Below, piece by piece: positions 1-6,726 of a stretch of 37,072 nucleotides of DNA. A program made the translations under genes and the position numbers. This DNA comes from Rhodococcus sp. HM1 (GTDB lineage Bacteria; Actinomycetota; Actinomycetes; Mycobacteriales; Mycobacteriaceae): positions 1 through 37,072 of the forward strand of contig NZ_JALPTB010000065.1 in NCBI RefSeq assembly GCF_023218075.1, in the 5' to 3' direction. The notes beneath the pieces were generated by a model. The model did not search any database. It was not told the origin of the DNA and saw only the letters and a program-made list of their open reading frames with translations. Positions within the stretch are counted from its first letter, which is position 1. Each line of letters starts with the position of its first letter.

Positions 1-75
1 GGTCGGGTGGCCAGTCCTTTCAAGCCCCACTCGAGAGTTGGGCAACCAATCATCAGCCTCGCCCGGCCCGCCCGG

Positions 76-108
76 GTTACAGCACAACGTAACTCTCACG
101 AAGTAACT
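76..108. promoter_or_regulatory. Candidate operator upstream of the Rieske gene pair
   Basis: GTTAC at 76-80 and GTAAC at 89-93 form an inverted repeat with an 8-base spacer. GTAACT at 89-94 recurs at 103-108, 14 bases on. The cluster lies 26-58 bases before the first start codon, where a regulator could act. No regulator gene is visible to the left, so the assignment rests on symmetry and position only. Confidence 0.25.
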
Positions 109-133
109 GCACCTACGAACTTAAGGATCCACC

Positions 134-349
134 ATGGATCGCTACCTGAAGATTCATCAGGCCCGCACGGCCGACCCCACCCCCTACGAAGTCAAGCTCG
201 CCAAGGCGATCGAAGAGGTCTTCGGATCGGGAGTCCACCACCTCGAGGGACTCGTCAAGGGACTCAACGACTCCGGCATCCACGGACCCGACGGGGCCGA
301 GTGGACCCCCGAGTCGTTCACCGCCGAGATGCACCGGATCGGAGCCTGA
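134..349 (+). CDS. Small recombinase-like helix-turn-helix protein paired with Rieske oxygenase
   Basis: This 71-residue soluble protein starts at ATG 134 behind AAGGA at 124-128. It has no signal peptide, membrane segment or cysteine pair. The sequence resembles short actinobacterial proteins usually named 'recombinase-like helix-turn-helix domain' that sit directly before Rieske ring-hydroxylating oxygenase alpha subunits. It has a central helical stretch (roughly residues 17-45) and a C-terminal segment of the form GPDGAEWTPESF. The Rieske gene begins two bases after its stop, so the two are almost certainly co-transcribed and perhaps translationally coupled. Its molecular role is unknown: it could be a small accessory subunit rather than a DNA-binding protein. 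The family recognition is from memory and moderate; that it is a real gene is well supported by its start signal and coupling. Confidence 0.75.
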   Translation: MDRYLKIHQARTADPTPYEVKLAKAIEEVFGSGVHHLEGLVKGLNDSGIHGPDGAEWTPESFTAEMHRIGA

Positions 350-351
350 CC

Positions 352-1383
352 ATGGTGAATCGACTGCGCCGCACCCCGAAGACCGCCGACGAGATCTTCG
401 CGACCGGCATGCGCGACCAGTGGCACGCGGTGTGCCCGTCGGACTTCGTCGAACGCGGCGGCATCCGCAAGATGCGCCGCCTCGGCGAGGACTGGGTGCT
501 CTACCGCGCATCCGACGGCACCGTGCGCATGCTCGAGGACCGCTGCCCACACCGCGGTGCCCCGCTCTCGCAGGGCGTGCACCTGGGCGATCGCCTCGCG
601 TGCCGCTACCACGGCGTCGAGGTCGACGGTACCGGCACCGTCGCGAAGGTCCCCGGCATGCCCGGCTGCAACCTCGAAGGCAAGAAACTCGTCTCGTCGC
701 TGCCCGTCCGCGAGGTCGGCGGGGCGATCCTCGCCTGGTTCGGCACCGATCCCGACGCCGAACCGGGTCCGCTCGAACTTCCGGACCCGCTTGTGGACGA
801 AGATGTTTCGGCATTCCTGTGCTACGCGGAGTGGGAGGCGCCGTGGCGCTTCGCGCTCGAGAACCTGCTCGATCCCATGCACGGCGCGTTCCTGCACCAC
901 GAATCACACTCGATGTTCGGGGGTGAAACCTCGGCCCGCTTCCGGATCCGGGAGACCGACCGCGGCTTCTTCTTCGAGAAGACCGACCAGCGCGGCGTGA
1001 ACTTCGACTGGGTCGAGTACTGCCGCACCGGCGCCGACTGGGTCGACCTCGAGATCCCGTACCCGCCGACCGCGGGTCCCGGCGGACCGTTCGGCATCGT
1101 CGGCATGGGCACCCCGATCGACGCCGACACCACCGCGGTCTTCTTCTGGCGCTATCGCCGGGTCCAGGGCTGGGAACGCGACGTGTGGCGCTTCCTCTAC
1201 CGCACCGTGCTCGAGGAACGGCACTGGGAGGTGCTCGAGCAGGATCGGGTCATGCTCGAGGGGATGGCTCCCGACGCCGATGCGGCCGAGAACCTCTACC
1301 AGCACGACCTCGGTGTCATGCGGTTGCGCCGGCTGTACCGGGCGCGCGCGGAGGAGCTGGCCGCAGCCACGGCCGAATCCTGA
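352..1383 (+). CDS. Rieske aromatic ring-hydroxylating oxygenase, alpha subunit
   Basis: A 343-residue terminal oxygenase subunit of the Rieske non-haem iron family. The [2Fe-2S] ligands are visible as CPH (Cys65, His67) and CRYH (Cys84, His87) with the usual spacing. The mononuclear iron site appears as NLLDPMHGAFLHH, giving Asn171, Asp174, His177 and His182. The family couples NAD(P)H oxidation, through a separate reductase, to dioxygenation or O-/N-demethylation of aromatic substrates in the cytoplasm. No reductase, ferredoxin or beta subunit is encoded nearby, so electrons must come from elsewhere. The chosen ATG at 352 follows the upstream stop directly; the reading frame is open further upstream, but that sequence reads as the shadow of the 71-residue gene. 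The substrate cannot be inferred. The C-terminal part (residues 200-343) fits the catalytic domain of single-component vanillate or phthalate oxygenase relatives. Confidence 0.9.
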   Translation: MVNRLRRTPKTADEIFATGMRDQWHAVCPSDFVERGGIRKMRRLGEDWVLYRASDGTVRMLEDRCPHRGAPLSQGVHLGDRLACRYHGVEVDGTGTVAKVPGMPGCNLEGKKLVSSLPVREVGGAILAWFGTDPDAEPGPLELPDPLVDEDVSAFLCYAEWEAPWRFALENLLDPMHGAFLHHESHSMFGGETSARFRIRETDRGFFFEKTDQRGVNFDWVEYCRTGADWVDLEIPYPPTAGPGGPFGIVGMGTPIDADTTAVFFWRYRRVQGWERDVWRFLYRTVLEERHWEVLEQDRVMLEGMAPDADAAENLYQHDLGVMRLRRLYRARAEELAAATAES

Positions 1384-1527
1384 TCCGGAGGACGGCACGC
1401 CCGAGGTGGAGGATTCTTCACCCCCGGGTGGCTGTCCGACATCTCGATCGCTCCCCACACTCGGTGGTGTCAGGGCCGCTCACTGCGGTGGCGGCACCAG
1501 GGGAATCGAGATCCGGAGCAGGAACGA

Positions 1528-2439
1528 ATGCCTTTCATCGAGTTGCGGGACGGCCGCTGGGTGCGCAAGACGGAGGTCGGCCTCCGGCAATTGGCGCCCG
1601 ACGGTGCGGGTTCGTTGCCGAATCTGCTGATGCGGCAGTTCAAGACGACGACCAGATTCCAGGTACTGGACACATTTCGCTACACCCCGGCCGTGGACGA
1701 GGACGATTGGCAGGACGCCCCGGCCGTCGAGAACGGCGAACAGCTCGAGGTGCGGGCGCAGTCGACGTCGGATCTGGCATCGATCCCACCGTGCCTGTGG
1801 GGACTCATCGCGAGCTACGGCGGTCACACCATGCCGGCCCTGCTACACGACACCCAATGCGCCGCCGCGAGGGACGTAGGCAAGACCGACGCCATGCGCG
1901 CCCGGGCCATGAGACGACGAGCCGATGCGCGGTTCCGCAGCACTCTCCGCCACGAGTCGGACGCGGGCGTCGTCACGCAGTGGATCATGTGGTCGACCGT
2001 TCGGGTGTTCGCGTCCCCACCCTATGCGCTGCTCGTCCTGCTGTTCGCGCTGGTGTTGTGGGGGCGGGTCGCGACAGCCGCCGTCCCCGCACTCCCGGGT
2101 GCCGGCGTCGCGGCGGCGGCGTTTCTTCCTTGTCTCGCAGCGGTTTTCATCGGAGCCGGCCTTGTCAGTCGAGAGGCGGCGCCGCCCGGTGCGCCCGGCA
2201 CACCGGGGAAGAATTATCGCGAGGCCGTGCGGGAGAATCTGACGGCGGCGATGATCGTGACTCTGATCCTGCCCACCATTCTTCCCATGCTGCTGTCGAC
2301 GCTGCTGACGCGAATCCTGCTGATGCTCGCCGACGTCATCGGATTCGTTGTCGACGCGATCTGTGCGACGCTCGGCCGCCCGCCGGTGTCGGGTGGGCCC
2401 GAGTATCCGGTCATCGAGTCGCCGGCACGAGCCGAATGA
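1528..2439 (+). CDS. DUF1353-domain membrane protein
   Basis: A 303-residue protein starting at ATG 1528 with AGGA six bases upstream. Residues about 40-135 carry the DUF1353 signature: ASIPPCLWGL, then ASYGGHTMPALLHD. This domain is common in phage and prophage proteins, often near lysis genes, and its function is not established. Hydrophobic helices follow at about residues 164-182 and 187-213, and a long hydrophobic region at about 240-280, so the C-terminal half is membrane-embedded with the DUF1353 part on one face. It stands alone between the Rieske pair and the convergent marR gene, with 144 bases before it and 87 after. No phage genes flank it, so it may be a domesticated or chromosomal member. 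Domain recognition is fairly secure; the function is unknown. Confidence 0.75.
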   Translation: MPFIELRDGRWVRKTEVGLRQLAPDGAGSLPNLLMRQFKTTTRFQVLDTFRYTPAVDEDDWQDAPAVENGEQLEVRAQSTSDLASIPPCLWGLIASYGGHTMPALLHDTQCAAARDVGKTDAMRARAMRRRADARFRSTLRHESDAGVVTQWIMWSTVRVFASPPYALLVLLFALVLWGRVATAAVPALPGAGVAAAAFLPCLAAVFIGAGLVSREAAPPGAPGTPGKNYREAVRENLTAAMIVTLILPTILPMLLSTLLTRILLMLADVIGFVVDAICATLGRPPVSGGPEYPVIESPARAE

Positions 2440-2526
2440 GAAACCGACGAGCGCGCCTGCACCGTCTCCGGTGCGGGCGCGTTCTGTTGTGTCCCAGGTG
2501 TTTTCCGTCTCGCTGCGGGGCGGCCG

Positions 2527-3048
2527 TCATTCCCCGTCGTGCCGGATGATGGAGTGCTCGAGTTTGCGGAGGAGTCCGGCGAGAGCGGCCTGGTCGGCGC
2601 CGGACAGACCCGCGAGCATGCGCGCCTCGTTCTCGAAGTGGGCGACGGCGATCTCGTCGATCAGCTTCTTGCCCTCGTCGGTGAGCTGCGCGTGCACGAT
2701 CCGGCGATCCTCCTCGTCGCGCTCGCGCCGGACGAGACCGGCCTGGACGAGGCGATCGATGCGGAGGGTGATCCCACCGGTGGTCACCAGCGAACTCTCG
2801 GCGAGCTGACCCGAGGTCATCCGGTACGGTTCGCCCGCGCGGCGCAGGGCGGCGAGCACGTCGAAGGAGGCCATGTTGATGCCGTACTCGTCGAAGACGC
2901 GTCCGATGGCGCTCTGGTACCGCAGATACGTGCGGTGCAGGCGCCCGAGCACCTCGAGGGGGGTCACGTCGAGGTCGGGCCACTGGCGAGCCCACTGACT
3001 CACGATGTCGTCGACGGCATCGTGTTCCGGAACGGTGTCGCGCCCCAC
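2527..3048 (-). CDS. MarR-family transcriptional regulator
   Basis: A 173-residue MarR-type winged-helix regulator. Residues about 30-75 form the dimerising helix region. The DNA-binding part is at about 77-130 (SGQLAESSLVTTGGITLRIDRL, then the wing with RDEEDRR and LTDEGKKLIDE). The start is GTG at 3048, supported by an AGGAGG ribosome site a few bases upstream. The family binds short palindromes and is released by phenolic or other small ligands. A palindrome-like site at 3082-3096, 34 bases before the gene, matches one in front of ridA (3543-3557), suggesting that the regulator controls itself and ridA. It lies 94 bases downstream of ridA on the same strand. The ligand is unknown; the nearby Rieske oxygenase hints at an aromatic compound, but no matching site was seen there. 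Confidence 0.93.
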   Translation of the reverse strand: MGRDTVPEHDAVDDIVSQWARQWPDLDVTPLEVLGRLHRTYLRYQSAIGRVFDEYGINMASFDVLAALRRAGEPYRMTSGQLAESSLVTTGGITLRIDRLVQAGLVRRERDEEDRRIVHAQLTDEGKKLIDEIAVAHFENEARMLAGLSGADQAALAGLLRKLEHSIIRHDGE

Positions 3049-3081
3049 GTGGCCTCCTCGTGTTCGCCGTCGTCACGCTCG

Positions 3082-3096
3082 GTTGTTGAGCGCAAA
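3082..3096. promoter_or_regulatory. Putative MarR operator upstream of marR gene
   Basis: The plus strand reads GTTGTTGAGCGCAAA. The site upstream of ridA, read on its minus strand, is TTAGTTGAGCGCTAA, so the two share the core GTTGAGCGC plus outer T/A positions (12 of 15 bases). Both sites lie just upstream of minus-strand genes in the same locus, as expected for an autoregulated MarR protein. This is seen by eye only. Confidence 0.5.
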
Positions 3097-3142
3097 GGCA
3101 ATGATCACGATACGGCCTGCGTGGGGCGCGGGGAATGCGGGA

Positions 3143-3505
3143 TCAGGCGCGATGGGTGGCGACCGCCTCGATCTCGACGGTGGCGCCGTAGGGGAGTGCG
3201 CTGACCTCGACGAAGGTGCGTGCCGGCCGGGGTTCGGGGAACAGGCGCTCGAACTGCCGGTTCGCTTCCTCCCGCAGCGACAGGTCGGTGACGAAGTAGG
3301 TGAGCTTGACGACGTCGGAAAGCGTGCCGCCGACGACGGCGAGCCGGTCGGTCATCCGGTCGATGGCGGCGTCGAGCGCCTCGGTGCGGCCTCCGACGGC
3401 CGCACCCTCCGCGTCGATCGACAGGGCACCCGAGACGAAGACGAGGTCGCCGGCGACATATGCGGGGCTGTAGGGGTGCTGGGGGCTGACAGCGGTGAGG
3501 GACAT
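3143..3505 (-). CDS. RidA (YjgF/UK114) family protein
   Basis: A 120-residue RidA-family protein. Members hydrolyse reactive enamine/imine intermediates of amino-acid metabolism as trimers in the cytoplasm, and some subfamilies act in aromatic or purine catabolic operons. Family features are the N-terminal SPQHPYSPAYVAGDLVFVSGAL, the central helix with VVKLTYFVTDL, and near the end PARTFVEVSALPYGATVEIEAVA. The residue before TFVEV is the arginine (PART) typical of active RidA proteins, which bind the substrate carboxylate with it. The start was set at ATG 3505, with GGAG upstream, rather than the in-frame start at 3553, which would lie inside the operator. It is followed by the marR gene and preceded by an operator-like palindrome, so it is probably the regulator's target. 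Confidence 0.9.
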   Translation of the reverse strand: MSLTAVSPQHPYSPAYVAGDLVFVSGALSIDAEGAAVGGRTEALDAAIDRMTDRLAVVGGTLSDVVKLTYFVTDLSLREEANRQFERLFPEPRPARTFVEVSALPYGATVEIEAVATHRA

Positions 3506-3542
3506 GGAATCTCCGGGGTCGGAAGACGGGGTCGAATATATC

Positions 3543-3557
3543 TTAGCGCTCAACTAA
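3543..3557. promoter_or_regulatory. Putative MarR operator upstream of ridA
   Basis: TTAGCGCTCAACTAA has palindromic ends (TTAG/CTAA) around a 7-base core and lies 38 bases upstream of the ridA start. It matches the site before the marR gene at 3082-3096. Position and symmetry fit a MarR-family operator overlapping the ridA promoter. Confidence 0.5.
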
Positions 3558-3880
3558 TGGGATGGAAAGGGGTCGCCGCCTGTCGACGGTGCGCCGGACG
3601 GCGCCTTGCTCACACAGGCTCACAACAGTCGACGAGAAATCCGATACTCGGTAATACTCTCCGATTCTTCCTGTTGTCCTGCTGCGTGTCTCGGAAAGAG
3701 CGGGATCGGCACGCATCGCAAGGGTCGGTCACCGCGCCGGCACACACCCCGACCCGGTCGGGACGCGGACCGAACCGAATCTGTCGGTGCCCGACGCTAC
3801 GGTCGGAGCCGCGGTCGAGCAGGACGAGATGTTTCCGGGCAGGAACCGATCGACGACGACACGGGGCGGGGGGTGAACGG
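3558..3880. other. Gene-free stretch, probable left part of the tnpB-like element
   Basis: About 320 bases with no credible coding sequence on either strand. A short GCGCCG/CGGCGC inverted repeat lies near 3590-3603. The stretch separates the ridA operator from the tnpB-like gene. No defined insertion-sequence end, target duplication or tnpA recombinase gene could be located, so the left boundary of the element is unknown. Confidence 0.4.
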
Positions 3881-5708
3881 ATGAGCAACACCGCACCGAT
3901 GGGCCGGCGCCCGTTCGCGTTCGCCACCCGCCCGTACGCGGCGGTCGACGACAGCACCGGCGAGCAGATCGGACTCGACGACCTCGATATTCGCATCGCA
4001 TGGCTGCTCGACCTGATCACCGGAGCCGAAACCGAACTGCTCACCCGACTGTGGCAGCCGACCACCTTCGACACCCTGGCCGCCGGCCGTGACCGCGACG
4101 GCCGGGCACTGCCCAGGCACGGGCACGTCGCGGCGGCGCGGCTGGGCTGGACCCCCACCTACCCCGACGGGGTGTACGTGCCGTCGCGGGTGACGCGGGT
4201 GGTCACCGCCCAGGCCACCGCGACCCTGCGGACCCTGGCGTATCGGGATGCGGCGATCGCGTCGCTGTCGGCCCGGTTCGATCCCGTCACCGGACGCATC
4301 GCCGCACCGGAGTGTGCTGCGGAGTATGTGCCGGCGGGGTTCGCGCGGGGTGTGCGCCGTCAACTGCTCGCGCGGACCCGCCGGAGTAGTGAAACGGACT
4401 CGGGGGCCGTGCAGTCCCCACGGGTGCGGATCACCGACCTGCAAACCCCACCGCGGGTCGGTGCGATGGCCCGGCTCTCGGCCGCCGACACCCAACTCGC
4501 CCGGCTCACCGTCACCGGCGACATCATGGTGCTGACGGTGAAGCTGCCCACCACCGCCGCCCCGACCGGGCGGGCGGGCGCAGTGGCGCCCGGTGCGGAT
4601 GACCGCCGCGCTCCCCCCGCACCTGACCGGCCGGGCGATCACGCAGTGGCATCTGCCGACCCTGACCTTCGCCGGGCGGGGTGTGCTGCTGCGGTGCGCC
4701 GCCACCGAAGCCGTCCCCGCCGGTGACCTCGCGGCGGGCACGGTCGCGGTGGGGGTGGATTGGTCACCGGCCACCCTCGGCGCGGCGGCGATTGTCGCGG
4801 AACGCCCGGATGGGTTGGTGTCGGATTTTCGGGGCTACAGCTACGACGATCGCGGACTCGGCATCACACTGGCCCGCCTCCAGAAGGAAGGCCAATTCCT
4901 GCACCGCAAGGCCGCCCGGCTGCGCCGGCTCGCCGAGACCGCACCGCCCCGGGTGCGGGCGGAGCTGGAGGCGAAAATCGCGGTCCTCGACGGGCATCGC
5001 CTCGCGATCGGTGCCAAACGCGGGAAGATCAACCGAGAGCTCGCGTTTCATTTCGCCCGCCAGATCGCCGACTACGCCGCTGCGGCGGAGGCGACGGTGA
5101 TCGCGGTGGAGGACCTGACCACCCTGGAGGCTCGCGGGCGCGGCCGGCGAAACAACAATCGGGCGGCGCAGTCCGCCCGCCGTCGGGCCGCCGATGCCCT
5201 GACGCACACCGCGGCCCGGGTGGGTGTGGTGGTGGTGTCGGTGCCCGCGCGGGGATCGTCGGCACGGTGTCCGGGCTGCAACGAACCACTGACCCGCCCC
5301 GGTGGCTATCACACGGCATGGTGCGAGGCGTGCAAGGTGGGTGGGAATCGTGATCATGTGGCGGCGGTGAACCTCGCCACACGGGCATTGTCGGGACGCA
5401 GCAGAGCGGTCCGCACCCGCAGTGGGAGCGTCGAGATCCGGACCGCGGTGCACGCCCCGGTCCGGAAATGCCGGGACAAGACCGGTCCCACCCCGCGCAG
5501 GCCTCGGCATCGCCGGGTCCGCCGCAGTGTTCCTGCCGCGACACCCCCGAAGGGGGTGACAGAGTCGAGGAGTTGTCCTGCACCCGAAGCGTCGGTGTGG
5601 GACACGGTCGAGCCCGCAACATCGCACGATGGTGTGGTGGGTAACCGTGAGAAACGTGGATCTTCACCGCCTGCCACGTCAGTGGCAGGAAGTATCAGAT
5701 TTACGTAG
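3881..5708 (+). pseudogene. Frameshifted TnpB-like RuvC nuclease (IS200/IS605 or IS607 accessory type)
   Basis: Two overlapping frames together encode one TnpB-related protein. The first runs from ATG 3881 (GGCGGGGGG upstream) and reads on to 4726. The second carries the nuclease half and ends at 5708. The break lies at 4568-4579, three tandem GGGC copies: removing one copy joins the frames as PTGRAQWRPVRM and restores about 607 residues. The C-terminal half has the RuvC triad (Asp in GVDWSPATLG at 4758, Glu in AVEDLTTLEA at 5109, Asp in NRDHVAAVNLA at 5352) and a zinc ribbon (CPGC at 5268-5279, CEAC at 5322-5333). TnpB proteins are RNA-guided DNA nucleases encoded by IS elements and ancestral to type V Cas12. 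No tnpA partner or CRISPR array is visible. The ORF past about 5400 is Arg/Pro-rich and may overlie guide-RNA sequence rather than true protein. Confidence 0.85.
5670..5689 (+). other. Perfect 8-bp hairpin at the 3' end of the tnpB-like element
   Basis: CCTGCCAC, a GTCA loop, then GTGGCAGG. It lies at the very end of the tnpB-like ORF and overlaps the last codons of the convergent methyltransferase gene. It could be an element-end hairpin, part of a TnpB guide RNA, or a terminator shared by the two convergent genes. No T-run follows on the plus strand. Confidence 0.5.
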
Positions 5709-6569
5709 ACGCTTACGGCTGCAGAAGATCGCAGTACCCGGGAAGATCTCCCCGCGCAGCGGGCTCCACTGGCCCCACTCGCGATCCAGATGCTCGGGCC
5801 ACTCCGGTTCGACGATGTCGTACACCTCGAAACCCGCCGCCACGAGCTCCCGGAGCCGATCCCCGACGGTCCGGTGATGTTCGACGTAGGTCGGCACCCC
5901 GTCGTCGTCGACCTCCACGTACGGCGTGCGGTCGAAGTACGGGAACATCGCCACCAGTCCGCGCTCGCCCGGATCGTCCGGGAAGATCCACCGCATCGGA
6001 TGATTCACCGCGAACACCCACCGTCCGCCCGGCCGCAGCACCCGCGCGACCTCGCGCATCACCCGCGCCGAATCCGCCACGAACGGCACCGCGCCGAACG
6101 CCGAGCACACGACGTCGAAACTCCCGTCCGCGAAGGGCAGCTCCTCGGCGCCGGCCTGCACGAGCGGCACCCGCGGCCCGCCGCGTTCCATCGCCGTCAC
6201 GCCACGCGCCAGCATCCCGATCGAGATGTCCAGGCCGACCGCCCGGGCGCCCTGCCCGGCCAGCCACCGCGCACACGGCGCCGAACCGCATCCGACCTCG
6301 AGGACGTCCTTGCCGGCGACCTCCCCGAGCAGGTGCACATCACCCTCGTGCAGCCCCTCAGGGCACCACACGAACTCGCCCTCGCTGGAGTCCACGCCGA
6401 GGAACTCGCCGTGGGTGCGGTGATAGTCCTCGGCGTCGGCATCCCACCACATCCGGCTCGCACGTTCGCTCTCGCGCGACCCCACCCGCGCGCGGCCCGC
6501 CTTCGACGTGCCGAGGAGGGCATTCGCGGTCGCGTGGCGGTCGTCGGACGGGGAAACAGCGTCGGGCAT
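5679..6569 (-). CDS. Class I SAM-dependent methyltransferase
   Basis: A 296-residue cytoplasmic methyltransferase of the UbiE/Methyltransf_11 type. Motif I, VLEVGCGSAPCARWL, is at about residue 89, followed by the acidic motif GLDIS, AEELPFADGSFDVV, and the post-motif LRPGGRWVFAVNHPMRW. The substrate is unknown. The start was taken at ATG 6569 (MPDAVSPSDD) rather than 6617, because the extra 16 residues are unlike a coding start. The expected end is near GTAIFCSRKR; the last dozen residues read into the hairpin at 5670-5689, suggesting that the neighbouring element changed the 3' end of the gene. It is convergent with the tnpB-like gene and divergent from the LVIVD-repeat gene. A related gene upstream of rpsA occurs in other mycolic-acid actinobacteria as I recall them. 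Confidence 0.88.
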   Translation of the reverse strand: MPDAVSPSDDRHATANALLGTSKAGRARVGSRESERASRMWWDADAEDYHRTHGEFLGVDSSEGEFVWCPEGLHEGDVHLLGEVAGKDVLEVGCGSAPCARWLAGQGARAVGLDISIGMLARGVTAMERGGPRVPLVQAGAEELPFADGSFDVVCSAFGAVPFVADSARVMREVARVLRPGGRWVFAVNHPMRWIFPDDPGERGLVAMFPYFDRTPYVEVDDDGVPTYVEHHRTVGDRLRELVAAGFEVYDIVEPEWPEHLDREWGQWSPLRGEIFPGTAIFCSRKRLRKSDTSCH

Positions 6570-6651
6570 GACCACAAGGGTAGGGGTGCGGGGATGCGCG
6601 CCCGACTCCAGCGCCACGCCCGCCGCTACGCCGGTGTGACGGGAGGGGCGA

Positions 6652-6681
6652 TTGACACCTCAATGTGACAGCAAGCACACT
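6652..6681 (+). promoter_or_regulatory. Possible promoter of the LVIVD-DUF305 operon
   Basis: TTGACA at 6652-6657 is a perfect -35 hexamer, 70 bases before the GTG start at 6727. A weak CACACT at 6676-6681 lies 18 bases further on as a possible -10. Only the -35 match is strong. Confidence 0.35.
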
Positions 6682-6726
6682 CGTGTCTCGATCCGGTACC
6701 CGATCCCGGACGGGGGGGATTCGATC

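Noticed and set aside
3005..3880. Upstream extension of the tnpB-like reading frame through ridA and the operator
   Set aside because: The frame is open by chance; family sequence begins only at ATG 3881.
5400..5700. CRISPR array next to the Cas12-like nuclease
   Set aside because: No repeated units with spacers were found on either side of the gene; TnpB rather than Cas12 is the simpler call.
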